From positions 7,378,001-7,442,000 of the forward strand of contig NZ_CP068595.1 in the NCBI RefSeq assembly GCF_016772475.1: a stretch of DNA of 64,000 nt, in the 5' to 3' direction. Under the pieces are notes generated by a model. That model was not told where the DNA came from and made no database searches. It was given only the letters and a program-made list of their open reading frames with translations. The stretch comes from Paenibacillus sonchi. GTDB lineage: Bacteria > Bacillota > Bacilli > Paenibacillales > Paenibacillaceae. Numbering within the stretch: position 1 is the first letter of the stretch; every line of letters starts with the position of its first letter. The position numbers were made by a program, and so were the translations under genes. Positions 18,714 to 28,363 of the stretch are shown here, one piece after another.

Positions 18714-19748
18714 TTAATCAATCCCCATCAGCAGGTTCATCACATACATTTCCAGTCCCTCGAAATCCCTATTTTCTACACATTGCTTCTGGAACTCATA
18801 ATCAAAACGTTTGGCCTTTTCTTCCAATGTTCTTACAATATTCAAGCTATTCTCCAAATGTTTATAACGGTCTTGATCCTTTGTGGTTCTCATCGCCTTG
18901 ACATCAAGTCCCACATATTCACCATTGGAGCCGTAATTATTTTCAACCAGCACTTTAATCTGATTAAAGGCCTGACGAAGGTTCTCCACACCGAAGCTTT
19001 TGTCTTGATCGAATTTCAAACCGTTCTGATCATTCAGGTGGACACCCCACAGCTTATTCATTGCCAAAGCAAATCCGATTTCGTGGGATGGATCAAGCCC
19101 CGCCAATGTTGCATGCGCAGACTCAAGCAAACCACCGACTCTTGAAGGATCTATAGTTGCAGCTGATACGGCAAGAACATGGCCGAGTGTTCCACAAATA
19201 CTCCGGTCAATGGGCTCATTCGGTTTGGGTTCGATCAAGATTTTAATTTCAGCATCATACTGCAGCATTTTATTGATTGCATCTATCAATTGCTTAGTTG
19301 CTGTAACCGGACTCTTACTTTCAGCACAAAGCGTTCCTTCTCTGGCAAGCCACAAAACAACTTTGTCACAGCCCAATTCGTTAGCAATATCAATGGAGCG
19401 ATAGGATCTCCACATTGCAAATTCTCGGTCTTCTTCAGATCCGGACATGAATCCACCGTCCACTGTATGTCGGTCCATCCATAATCTGGGCGCTACAAAT
19501 TCGGCAACCAAATTATACTTGTCCAGAAGGGCCTTCACTTTTCTGGCTTCAGTTTTTATTTCTTCATCTGTCAGAACGTTCATATTGGGCACTGCATCAT
19601 CGTCATGGAATTGGATTGCGCTGAACCCCATTTCAGCAAAAGTTTTGATTTTCTCTTCAAAATCGATTTCCGTACGGGTTGCCGGCCCGTAAGTATCTGC
19701 TCCATCATGAACATTCCAAGGGCCGACAGAAAACTTAAACATAGACAT
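18714..19748 (-). CDS. Xylose isomerase-like sugar isomerase
   Basis: This 344-residue TIM-barrel protein has the signatures of the shorter, Streptomyces-type xylose isomerases: FHDDDAVP (catalytic His region), LIEPKPNEP (metal Glu), GVHLNDQNG and VGLDVKAMRTTK (metal Asp). The start follows AAGGAGATGGCTTA. It would convert an aldose to a ketose ahead of the PfkB kinase and class II aldolase. It is the first gene of that operon. A 17-bp element shared with the GH3 promoter lies 68 bp upstream. The substrate may not be xylose, because no xylulokinase is present. Confidence 0.85.
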   Translation of the reverse strand: MSMFKFSVGPWNVHDGADTYGPATRTEIDFEEKIKTFAEMGFSAIQFHDDDAVPNMNVLTDEEIKTEARKVKALLDKYNLVAEFVAPRLWMDRHTVDGGFMSGSEEDREFAMWRSYRSIDIANELGCDKVVLWLAREGTLCAESKSPVTATKQLIDAINKMLQYDAEIKILIEPKPNEPIDRSICGTLGHVLAVSAATIDPSRVGGLLESAHATLAGLDPSHEIGFALAMNKLWGVHLNDQNGLKFDQDKSFGVENLRQAFNQIKVLVENNYGSNGEYVGLDVKAMRTTKDQDRYKHLENSLNIVRTLEEKAKRFDYEFQKQCVENRDFEGLEMYVMNLLMGID

Positions 19749-19815
19749 TAAGCCATCTCCTTATATAAGCTAGTATAATGTTGCTTATCTAATGTAGTTC
19801 ATCTCTGATAGGATG

Positions 19816-19832
19816 ACTTGCACAAGTTTACG
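19816..19832. promoter_or_regulatory. Candidate AraC operator upstream of the isomerase operon
   Basis: ACTTGCACAAGTTTACG differs at two positions from the element at 15478-15494. It is followed by two CCTACA repeats (around 19850-19870), which may be further half sites. Confidence 0.5.
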
Positions 19833-19894
19833 TTTTTCAACCTACAATATTGCTTTTAGACCTACATTTTAATTATTTATGGAAATAAAAAAGG

Positions 19895-19920
19895 ATGAGC
19901 GGTATATACCGCTTATCCCT
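19895..19920 (-). terminator. Terminator of the zinc dehydrogenase gene
   Basis: The arms GGATGAGCGGTA and TACCGCTTATCC form a 12-bp stem with one G-T pair, followed by TTTTTTATTTCC on the minus strand. Confidence 0.8.
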
Positions 19921-19944
19921 CTACACAGTTTTCTTACAATAAAA

Positions 19945-21060
19945 TTAGTGTTCACTCTGGTAGATAATTTTACAGCCTTCCATACTGATGTTCTTCTCGA
20001 AGGCTTCAGTAAGATTATCAATGCTGTAACGATGCGAGATAATTGAGGTAATCGGAATGCCGCGAAGTGTACATTCTTTCAGAAATTCGCATGCCTGCAA
20101 CCAGTCTTTTGATGCGTAGGTCCAGGAACCGATTACTTTAATCTCTTTGTTGCAGATATCCAGATGGGGATTATAAGATGTTTCTCCGTTGTTAACAAAG
20201 AAGCCCAATTCACAGAGCGAGCCGCCGCGTCGTACATAGTTCCAGATCATGGATGCCGCTTTCGGCGATCCGGTCACCTGGAAAGCCATTTCAGCACCGA
20301 GCCCCCCCGCAACCGCTTTGACCGCAGCTACAGGATCTGCCGTTTGGGAAATGTTCACCACTTCGGCAGCGCCTAATTGTTTGGCCAGGTCTAGCCGCTT
20401 CTGATCGGCATCCAGGGCAATAATGTTCCGTACTCCCATTGTCCGTACCAGGCCCAATAAGAGCAGCCCAATCGGACCGCATCCTTGGATGAGAACATAG
20501 GAATCATGTTTGAAATTGAAAATTTCCTTAGCCTTCTCTACCGCATGAACGACAACTGCAGCCGGCTCGATTAAAATCCGCAAATCGGTATCCATATCGC
20601 TCACATTAAACACAACGCCGCCCGCATTCACTTTCATGTAATCCCCGAACCAGCCGTTAAAGTAATGTGCTTCTCCAGGCAGCAAACCGAAAATCTCTCC
20701 ATTCCCACACAAATGAATCTGCTCCGGATGGTTCAGACAAATATCGCATTTGCCGCAGGGCTTGAGGCCGGTTACGATTTTATCACCGATAGCCAGCGGC
20801 TTGCCTGAATAGTCTCTGGTTACGTTTTTACCGAGCTTTACAATGGTACCGGTTCCTTCATGCCCCAGATGGACCGGAATATAACCGAACGGATCGCCCT
20901 TGTATTCATGAACATCCGTTCCGCAAATGCCGCATCCGTCCACACGGACCAGAATCTCCTCATCATTGATTTCGGGAATTGGAAGTTCTTTGATTGTAAT
21001 TTCCCGATTGCCGGTTAATACTGCAATTTTCCCTGTTGCTGGAATAGCATACTCTTTCAC
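19945..21060 (-). CDS. Zinc-dependent medium-chain alcohol/polyol dehydrogenase
   Basis: This 371-residue protein has catalytic zinc ligands in GCGICGTDVHEYKG and LGHEGTG. Four cysteines in CGKCDICLNHPEQIHLC bind structural zinc, and the NAD motif is GCGPIGLLLLG. The start is GTG behind AGGGGGAATCCGA. It would oxidise a polyol or secondary alcohol with NAD. Upstream of the isomerase-kinase-aldolase operon on the same strand but ended by its own terminator, it may feed that pathway with a ketose. A perfect palindrome in its promoter suggests control by the adjacent TetR protein. Confidence 0.92.
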   Translation of the reverse strand: MKEYAIPATGKIAVLTGNREITIKELPIPEINDEEILVRVDGCGICGTDVHEYKGDPFGYIPVHLGHEGTGTIVKLGKNVTRDYSGKPLAIGDKIVTGLKPCGKCDICLNHPEQIHLCGNGEIFGLLPGEAHYFNGWFGDYMKVNAGGVVFNVSDMDTDLRILIEPAAVVVHAVEKAKEIFNFKHDSYVLIQGCGPIGLLLLGLVRTMGVRNIIALDADQKRLDLAKQLGAAEVVNISQTADPVAAVKAVAGGLGAEMAFQVTGSPKAASMIWNYVRRGGSLCELGFFVNNGETSYNPHLDICNKEIKVIGSWTYASKDWLQACEFLKECTLRGIPITSIISHRYSIDNLTEAFEKNISMEGCKIIYQSEH

Positions 21061-21093
21061 TCGGATTCCCCCTAAAGTAAAATAATTATATTA

Positions 21094-21107
21094 GTGAATT
21101 AATTCAC
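21094..21107. promoter_or_regulatory. Perfect palindrome, candidate TetR operator
   Basis: GTGAATTAATTCAC is a perfect 14-bp palindrome 33 bp upstream of the dehydrogenase start. It lies just downstream of a TATAAT-like sequence (21112-21118) on the minus strand. A repressor there would block the dehydrogenase gene. Confidence 0.45.
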
Positions 21108-21224
21108 AATAAATTATAGTCTTTCGTTTTTTTTAATGCAGTTCTCATTCCAGTGAATCTGTCAACAATCGTTACACATCAGACAGAATAGATCAAAACG
21201 TTACAACTTCAACTATATGTAAAC

Positions 21225-21785
21225 TCAAAAGCTTTCTGTATCAGCTAGAGGATACAGGCACAGATATATTTTTTGCGGCATTAAGTCGATTAACAGCGAA
21301 GCCATATATTCTGGGGATTGTCTCATTCCATGAAGTACCCAGTCTCCGGTCATATCCAGTGCTGAGCGGCAATAGTATTGGAGCAGCATATCTATATCCT
21401 CCGTCACCGTTCCTCTTTTCCGGATTATCTCCCTGAAAAAGTGATAGATGCACTCATAATCATAACGCAGCAAACTGTTGTAATCGGAGGATGAAAAAGC
21501 AGAGATGAAAAAATAACAGTCCTCTTTCATCAACTTCAGCTTCTTAATCAGTCCTTCCTCAATAGTGAGGCTTAGCCCCATTTGTCTGATCGTCTTTTGC
21601 ACAATTTTATCAAAGTACCAGTTTACCAGATCATATTTATCTTTAAAATTACGATAAAGGGTTTGCCGCGTTGTTCCGCAATGGGCAACGATTTCACTCA
21701 CCGTTATTTTGTCCAACGGTGTAGTCTTCATTAATTCCTTAACTGCAGTGGCTAAGGCATACTTTGTCCGTTCCTGAAATTCCAT
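21225..21785 (-). CDS. TetR-family regulator (DhaS-like)
   Basis: This 186-residue protein has an N-terminal helix-turn-helix (ITVSEIVAHCGTTRQTLYRNFKDKYDLVNWYF) of the type found in DhaS-like regulators, and a helical C-terminal domain. ATG 21785 is chosen because AAGGAGC lies 6 bp upstream; an earlier ATG at 21809 has no site. It follows the AraC gene by 27 bp, so the two are probably co-transcribed. The palindrome before the adjacent dehydrogenase is the likely target. Confidence 0.88.
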   Translation of the reverse strand: MEFQERTKYALATAVKELMKTTPLDKITVSEIVAHCGTTRQTLYRNFKDKYDLVNWYFDKIVQKTIRQMGLSLTIEEGLIKKLKLMKEDCYFFISAFSSSDYNSLLRYDYECIYHFFREIIRKRGTVTEDIDMLLQYYCRSALDMTGDWVLHGMRQSPEYMASLLIDLMPQKIYLCLYPLADTESF

Positions 21786-21812
21786 AGGTTTGCTCCTTTG
21801 CCAAGCCATTTG

Positions 21813-22901
21813 CTATTGTATATCTGGGCCGCAGTACTTTTCTCTATATTCTTTCGGCGTATAACCATGCTTCGCTTTGAATATCCGGTAAAAATGGGAG
21901 CGGTTAGAGAAGCCGAGCTTGTGTACAATGTCGGAAATACTGTCGGTGCTGTGAATCAGCAGAGCTTCCGCCTCCTTCAAGCTGAAAGTTTGACCATATT
22001 CAAGTATGCTTGCTCCGGTATTTTTTTTGACAATACGGTTGAGATAGTCAGGGTTATAATTTAGCAGGCTCCCCAGCTCGCCTCGCGAGATATGGCCTTT
22101 TCGCTCTTCAAGCAGATAGGATATACGCATAAACAGAAGATCTTCAGGATTGGAGGAAAGGCCCACGCGTTTGGTATTGTATAAAGTCATATCTTCCAGC
22201 AGGAAGAACATCCGGGAGAACAGACCTTTCACCATATAGGACCATCCCGGTTTCTGGCTTAATATTTCCATGATTAACTCGTTGATTAAGCGCTGCATCC
22301 TGTCCGTGAAACCAGAGTTGGATCTCGTATCATTCATGAAAAAGTTTAAATACTCTTTGCGGTGTTGATCCCTTTTGTTCAAGCTATCCGATATGAACTC
22401 ATAAACCATGTTGGTATGATTAACAGGCTTGTTGCTCTCCGTATACAGTAAATCGTTTAGAATGACCTCCCTAATGTAATCGTGCGAAATACAAAAATAC
22501 ACCGCGTTGAAATCCGTTGAAAATTCTTCGACATGTCTGGTATTAAGCCCGAGCAAACACACATCGCCACTGCCATAACTGCAACAGGTATCTTCAATGT
22601 AATTTAGTACTTCACCGCTGATCACATACATGAATTCAAAGTAATCGTGATTATGGATTGTCCGCCGATTATAGTGGGACTGAAGTTCTTTTTTGGATAA
22701 AGAGCGAAGATAATGTTGCCCGGGTATTACTGTATTCACAATTAAAGCCGCATCCTCATTGCTTAAGTCACAATACATGCTGAAAATGCTGTATGGCATG
22801 GTAAGATTGTACTGCTCTGGAATAGAGCTGCCTGCATTTTGAACACGCAGTGCCTTATTCCATTGTACCTCTGAAGCGCTTTGAAATTTGATTGAGCTCA
22901 T
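21813..22901 (-). CDS. AraC-family regulator
   Basis: This 362-residue protein has a cupin-like N-terminal part (NRRTIHNHDYFEFMYVISGE, LLGLNTRHVEEF) and the C-terminal AraC domain at about 255-355 (RGELGSLLNYNPDYLNRIVKK, FSNRSHFYRIFKAKHGYTPKEY). The start follows AAGGGTTGTCCT. It is upstream of the TetR gene on the same strand and may regulate the dehydrogenase or the isomerase operon. The ligand is unknown. Confidence 0.9.
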   Translation of the reverse strand: MSSIKFQSASEVQWNKALRVQNAGSSIPEQYNLTMPYSIFSMYCDLSNEDAALIVNTVIPGQHYLRSLSKKELQSHYNRRTIHNHDYFEFMYVISGEVLNYIEDTCCSYGSGDVCLLGLNTRHVEEFSTDFNAVYFCISHDYIREVILNDLLYTESNKPVNHTNMVYEFISDSLNKRDQHRKEYLNFFMNDTRSNSGFTDRMQRLINELIMEILSQKPGWSYMVKGLFSRMFFLLEDMTLYNTKRVGLSSNPEDLLFMRISYLLEERKGHISRGELGSLLNYNPDYLNRIVKKNTGASILEYGQTFSLKEAEALLIHSTDSISDIVHKLGFSNRSHFYRIFKAKHGYTPKEYREKYCGPDIQ

Positions 22902-23043
22902 AGGACAACCCTTCTTACTTTAGTCTGTTTTTGATACACTTCAAGCGGATTAACGACTGTTATCAGCTTTGAGGTAATCTGCCAGTAGCTTCCGGGTTTT
23001 AAAATCAGTGATTCCGTTTAGCTTCAAACTGTCTAAACAAAAA

Positions 23044-23073
23044 TCTGACGCCGCTCAATGTGGCGGCGTCAGA
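23044..23073 (-). terminator. Terminator of the GH78-GH3 operon
   Basis: A perfect 11-bp stem (TCTGACGCCGC with GCGGCGTCAGA) is followed on the minus strand by TTTTTGTTT. It lies about 180 bp after the GH3 stop, beyond an esterase relic. Confidence 0.88.
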
Positions 23074-23094
23074 CTATTTGCTTGTTTTATTAAT

Positions 23095-23245
23095 CAAGTA
23101 GAAACGGTACCGTCCTTTAAAAAAGGCGGATTTTACAGCTTTTACATAGTCCTCAGGAATAGTTGGGACAAGGCCACGGGTTCCGCTTCTAACCTCCACC
23201 AGGAAGGACTAATACCGCTGGGCGTTTCTTTATCTTGACAATTCA
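23095..23245 (-). pseudogene. Relic of an acetyl-xylan-esterase-like alpha/beta hydrolase
   Basis: Between the GH3 stop and the terminator one frame reads KRPAVLVLPGGG and another EAEPVALSQLFLRT. These match the start of the esterase at 52068-53096 (EKRPAILILPGGGY, then REAEVVAAPYMKAG). The catalytic Ser region and the rest are gone. It suggests that this operon once ended with such an esterase. Confidence 0.4.
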
Positions 23246-23250
23246 CCGCT

Positions 23251-25406
23251 TTATAGCCAGAACTTACTTGACAGGCAATCTACTGAATTCCCTCCCACAA
23301 AAACTTCAAATTCTCCTTCTTCAATAACATAATTCATACTCATGTCATAGTAGCCCATTGCCTGATAGGGCACTTTAAAGACGACTTCGCTTTCCACTCC
23401 TGCCTGCAATGGAATCTTCGCAAAATCAACCAGCTGCTTTACCGGTCGGACCCGCTTCGCCACGATATCGCGGATATAACACTGGATAATCTCATTCCCT
23501 TCACGATCTCCGGTATTCCTTACCTTAACGGACACCCTGATCCCTTCCTGCTCCTTACTCACCTGCAGATCAGAATATGCGAATTTGGAATAACTTAAGC
23601 CATACCCGAAGGGATAAAGCGGCTCCAGCGGTGTATCTAGATATTTTGAAGTGAATTTGCTTTTTCCACCTGGTCGGCCCGTATTTATATGTGCATAATA
23701 AACTGGACATTGCCCGCTAGCATAAGGGAAGGTAGTGGTTAATTTAGCGGATGGGTTTACTTTCCCGAACAGTATATTTAGAATGGCATTCCCCGCTTCT
23801 ACCCCGGATGCCATGCCTCTACAATTGCATGTACATTATCTGCTACCCATGGCATTGCTAGGGGCCGTCCATTAAACAGAACGGCAATCACCGGTTTTCC
23901 TGTCTCTACTAATTTCTTTAATAAATTTATCTGTTCTTGAGGTAGCTCGATAGATGCACGACTGGCTGCTTCTCCACTCAGATTTTTGGATTCTCCAATG
24001 GCAGCGATATAAACATCGCAATCTTCAGGAACCATTGTACCTTCAGGCATAAAAATATAGTCAATCCCTTGAGCCTTACAAGCATCGACAAGGCTTACAC
24101 AGTCTTCTCCGTCAGCTTTGATCGCCCAGGCTCCTGTCATTTCTCCTCGGTTATTGGCCAGTTCACCGGCAATTCCCAGCCGTACTCCAGTTTTTAAAGG
24201 CAGCAAATTTCCTTCATTTTTCAGCAGAACGATGGATTTCTCGGCCGCTTCTCTTGCCAGGGCACGGTAAGCTGGCTTCAACATTGCAACTTTCTCGCGT
24301 TCTTCGGTAGTGCGGTACGGATGTTCAAATAATCCCAATTCAAACTTAACCCGCAATACGTCAGCAACAGCTCTGTCCAGAACTTGTTCATCCACAGTAC
24401 CGTTAGTAATCAGTTCGACTAGCGAATCGCTGTACGCATTCGAGGTCATATCCATATCAAGCCCGGCTTCGATCGCTTGCTTGGCAGCATCTGCAGTATC
24501 CACGGCAATTCCATGGGTTACACATTCAGCGATGGCATTCGCATCGCTGATGGTCATACCATCAAATCCCCATTGTTTACGAAGTACATCTGTAAGCAGC
24601 CATGAATTCACTGTGCACGGGATTCCGTTAATATCATTAAAAGCAGGCATAACCGCTCTTGCCCCGGCTCTGACACAGGCTTCGAACGGTGGCAGATACT
24701 CTTCAAATAATCGCTGGATTGACATATCTACACGGTTGTAATCTTTCCCGGCTTCTGCCGCTCCGTAACCGGCAAAATGTTTAATACAAGCCGCCATGGC
24801 ATCTTCCTTGGTCAAATCATCCCCCTGGAATCCCTTAACCTTAGCAGCACCATACTTGGAAGACAGCAAAACATCTTCTCCTGCACCTTCACTCACTCGG
24901 CCCCATCTGGCATCTCTGGATACATCCACCATTGGAGCAAAAGTCATATGAACGCCACCAGCAGTTGCTTCTTCGGCCGCAATTCTTGCTGTTCTTTCCC
25001 AAAGCTCTGGCTCCCATGCACAGCTTTCCGCCAGCGGGATAGGCGTAACAGTGCGATAACCATGAATGACATCGTATCCAAATAAAAGAGGGATTCCCAA
25101 ACGGGTTTCCGTTACCGCTATTTTCTGCAAATCATTCGCCGTTTTCGCATCGTTTAGTCCATTGTAAGAACCGATTCTCCCTGCTTTCAAGTCTTCCTCA
25201 TGAAAGTCCTGTTTCGCAGTACTCATCATATTTTGGAAGTCGGCTTTACTGATTCTCCCGTCGTATACCATGTTTACCAATTCTTCAAAGCTTACGTCAA
25301 ATGCTCCTACCAAAGAAGGCCCGCACTGTTGCAGTTGACCTACCTTCTCTTCAATAGTCATCTTCGTCAGTAAGGTTTGAATTTCATTTTCATAATTTTT
25401 CTTCAA
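23251..25406 (-). pseudogene. GH3 beta-glucosidase, canonical domain order, one-base frameshift
   Basis: Two frames join into a 718-residue GH3 enzyme if one G is added at the C run 23802-23805 (AWHPG then VEAGNAILNILFGKVNPSAKL). The order is canonical: TIM barrel first (about 1-340, DGMTISDANAIAE with the nucleophile Asp), sandwich domain (about 370-560), fibronectin-III-like end. The start is TTG 25406 behind CGGAGGAA, 29 bp after the GH78 stop. It has no signal peptide, so it is cytoplasmic. It probably removes beta-linked glucose or xylose from imported glycosides after the rhamnosidase. It is the only non-permuted GH3 here. The break probably reflects sequence error. Confidence 0.82.
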
Positions 25407-25435
25407 TTGGGTTCCTCCGAAAGATGTGAAATATA

Positions 25436-28168
25436 TTAAGCACCTACTGAAAAACGGTAGTCGCCGCTTCCTACGGAAATGCATTGTCCGTCCGGCAAAT
25501 ACACCCTAGCTCTTGTATTTACAGGCACACTGCATTCATAGATCAAACCATTTTTCGTTTTTTTCCACCTGGAACGAATGGTTCCATAAGGGCATTCATA
25601 ACTGGCTTCGGCGTGTGTTAGCGTGCCGCCAATAATTGGTCGAAGCTCAAACTCCCGATACCCAGGCGCCTCGAACAATGGAGTAATTCCTGCCACCCTA
25701 CTGAATAAAAAGTCGCAGACAGCACCATAGCTATAATGATTATAAGAACCATGATGCCGATCCATCCCGTCCCAGTTTTCAAGAATGGTCGTGCTGCCGA
25801 GCAGGACTGCATGCAGCCAGCTTGGATTCTCAGTTTGCTCTAAAATCCGGAAAGCAATCTCTGAGTATCCGTAATCCACCAGTACATGAAGTAAAAAAGG
25901 CGTGGATAGAAAGCCGGTATTCAGACGATAGTTATTATTTTCTATTTCCTTTAGGAGCTGCTTTACAACACTCTCGCGCTTTTCTTCTGAACAGAGATCC
26001 ATAGCAAGTACCCGAACATAAGCCGCCTGATGGCCTGGTTCGATAACCCCGTCATCTCCGATCAAGTACCTATCATAAACTTTACGGATTTTGTCCGCGA
26101 TCTTCTTGTATTTCGTACAGTCCTCTTGATTGCCCAAGATCTGCGCCATATGCGCCACATTTTCGGCGGAACGGCACATATAAGCAGTTGCTACGCGTGG
26201 ATTGCCATGTGTTCTCATCCGTATGATTGCTTCTGCTACAGATTCCCCGGTATCTTCTTTCGTGATAGGCTCCAGCCATTCTCCGAAGTGCATCTTTGTG
26301 TCAAAAATATAATCAGCATCTAATTCTCCTTCTTCATAATTTAGATACTGCGATTCCTGCTCATACAGCGGATTATGCTCTTTTGCACAGGCAAGCATAT
26401 AATCGACCCATTTTCTGGCTGTTTCATATTGATTAACGAGAATTTGTTTGTCACCATAACATAGATAAATCATGTAAGGAATCCACACCGCTGCGTCTCC
26501 CCAGCCGGCACTGTCCTCACCTATGCTGCCATTTCCGCTAGGACCGGCTAACGCCCATAAAGGGTTGTCCTTTATGTTCCGTTCCAGTTCCACCGGATTG
26601 TGAACACTACTGGTAGAAGGGAAAGTGATGCCGACTTTTCCACTCGCATATTGCTCCAGCGATAGATCTTTAAGCCATTTTTCAAAGAAGGAATATACAT
26701 TCATAAAATCAGCAGCGGTCCGTACATAAATCTGGGCATCACCAGTCCAGGCATTCCGCTCACGGGTCGGGCAATCCACCGGGACATCCATGAAATTCCC
26801 TTTCTGACTCCAGAAGCTATTCAGTACGAGCTTGTTAATTAGCAGGTTGGAGCAAATAAAGCTGCCTGTCTCTTCCATATCGGAATAAACGGCGATTGCC
26901 GTAAAGTCTCCTTCGTTGATGTCTTCATTGTAGCCCTCCACAAGAACATACCGGAAACCGAAAATAGAAAATAACGGACAGTATTCCTCTTCAGCATTTC
27001 CGGAACAATAATAAATCACTTCCTGGAATTCAGAGGACTGCAGGACGCCATGCTTAATGTTGTCGAGCGAAAAACACCCGTCCTTGAGATCTTCCCCATG
27101 GACTAATCTTATTTTCTGGCCCGCTTTGCAGTTTTTCAGCTTCATTTTTACATATCCGGCAATATTTTGGCCAAAATCAAGTACCAGCTGTCCCGCTGCA
27201 TCCCGGAACGGCTGTGCAGTGAACTGCTCTTTTTCTCTGACCGGGACACTGCTGCTGGCAATTAATCGGACATCTGCATGCTCGGTTGTACAGTGCACGT
27301 TCATCCATGAATTGTCATCGAACACGGCCAATTTCCAATCCACAAATTCCTTTCTAGCGTCAAAAATGTCGCCCATGAGCATATCGGAAGCCAGCATGCC
27401 CCCCGTAGCGTATTTAAAGCGCTCATCTGTACCTATTACTTCCCTTTCACCGTTTTCATAGGTTAATTCGATCTGTCCAAAATAGTGCAGCTTATAGCCA
27501 AAGTTATTCTTAACGGTTCCGCCGGTCATTCCCCGCCACCAGCCATCGCCAAGCATGACCGCCCAGGCATTTGAACCTTCCTTCAGCAGCTTAGTGATGT
27601 CGTACGCCTGAATCTGAATTCTGGCATAATAGCTTGTCAGTCCAGGCTTAAATTTATCCTCCGTACCGGTATGTCCATTGATCCAAAACTCATAAAGCCC
27701 ATGTGCTGTCTGGTAAATACGCGCCTGCTTAAGTCCAGGCTTCACTTCAAGCGTTCTTCGCAAATACGGTGCCGGCTTCCTATCCTCGATATCAATCTCT
27801 GATTCAGGTTCAATCCATTTCGCCTGCCAGTCCGCCGGATGAAGCAATCCCATCTCGAATCGTGCAAATTCACTATGAGCGGTTTCTTGGATACCAGTTT
27901 CATCGACTGTTGTCACAGATAAATTCCAGTTCACTTGTTGTCTGCTTACCAATTCTGCTCCATCATAGCGGATGAACTGACTTTCACTGCCGGTAACTAT
28001 TCCGCTATTCCAAATTACCTCTCCGTTAGAATAAGCAATAAGCTGGTAATTGGACTGTATCACTCCAATCTTGTCACTGTTCAGTTTCCACGAGAACCGC
28101 GGCCGCGGCTCGTCAAGTCCCAATGGATTACAAAGATATTCAGTCCTTAGGTCATATATATGAAGCAA
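25436..28168 (-). CDS. GH78 alpha-L-rhamnosidase
   Basis: This cytoplasmic protein of about 910 residues has N-terminal beta domains (YLCNPLGLDEPRPRFSWKL; YQTAHGLYEFWINGH). The catalytic (alpha/alpha)6 barrel carries VDCPTRERNAWTGDAQI, GWGDAAVWIPY and WDGMDRHHGSYNHYSYGAV, and a C-terminal beta domain follows. These are hallmarks of family 78, which removes terminal L-rhamnose. A GTG at 28204 is possible, but GGAG lies 6 bp before TTG 28168, which I prefer. It follows the permease genes and precedes GH3, so the operon imports a rhamnosylated glycoside and trims it inside the cell. Confidence 0.93.
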   Translation of the reverse strand: MLHIYDLRTEYLCNPLGLDEPRPRFSWKLNSDKIGVIQSNYQLIAYSNGEVIWNSGIVTGSESQFIRYDGAELVSRQQVNWNLSVTTVDETGIQETAHSEFARFEMGLLHPADWQAKWIEPESEIDIEDRKPAPYLRRTLEVKPGLKQARIYQTAHGLYEFWINGHTGTEDKFKPGLTSYYARIQIQAYDITKLLKEGSNAWAVMLGDGWWRGMTGGTVKNNFGYKLHYFGQIELTYENGEREVIGTDERFKYATGGMLASDMLMGDIFDARKEFVDWKLAVFDDNSWMNVHCTTEHADVRLIASSSVPVREKEQFTAQPFRDAAGQLVLDFGQNIAGYVKMKLKNCKAGQKIRLVHGEDLKDGCFSLDNIKHGVLQSSEFQEVIYYCSGNAEEEYCPLFSIFGFRYVLVEGYNEDINEGDFTAIAVYSDMEETGSFICSNLLINKLVLNSFWSQKGNFMDVPVDCPTRERNAWTGDAQIYVRTAADFMNVYSFFEKWLKDLSLEQYASGKVGITFPSTSSVHNPVELERNIKDNPLWALAGPSGNGSIGEDSAGWGDAAVWIPYMIYLCYGDKQILVNQYETARKWVDYMLACAKEHNPLYEQESQYLNYEEGELDADYIFDTKMHFGEWLEPITKEDTGESVAEAIIRMRTHGNPRVATAYMCRSAENVAHMAQILGNQEDCTKYKKIADKIRKVYDRYLIGDDGVIEPGHQAAYVRVLAMDLCSEEKRESVVKQLLKEIENNNYRLNTGFLSTPFLLHVLVDYGYSEIAFRILEQTENPSWLHAVLLGSTTILENWDGMDRHHGSYNHYSYGAVCDFLFSRVAGITPLFEAPGYREFELRPIIGGTLTHAEASYECPYGTIRSRWKKTKNGLIYECSVPVNTRARVYLPDGQCISVGSGDYRFSVGA

Positions 28169-28213
28169 ATTAATCTCCGTCCTTTCATCAGCCGTTGTTT
28201 TCACGCCACTGAG

Positions 28214-28324
28214 TTACATGTATATTGATCTTTTCAGATTCTTTATAAATAAAGACAACACGTCCGTTTCCGTAGCATCCATTAGAGCAAGAATAGATAA
28301 TGCTGCTTTCATTTTTTTCTTCAT
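28214..28324 (-). CDS. Small 36-residue ORF, possible relic of a binding-protein signal peptide
   Basis: ATG 28324 has a very strong GGAGGTCAAGATTC site. The product starts MKKKMKAALSILALM, like a lipoprotein signal peptide, but has no lipobox and ends after a charged tail. It lies between the YtcP and GH78 genes. It is most simply the truncated start of a former solute-binding protein gene. A real small peptide cannot be excluded. Confidence 0.35.
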   Translation of the reverse strand: MKKKMKAALSILALMDATETDVLSLFIKNLKRSIYM

Positions 28325-28363
28325 ATGAATCTTGACCTCCCATTCCTGATCAGGCTTGTCGTC

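Noticed and set aside
23799..23814. Programmed ribosomal frameshift in GH3
   Set aside because: There is no slippery heptamer or downstream structure, and the same kind of break occurs in six other genes, mostly at homopolymer runs, so a common error or decay is simpler.
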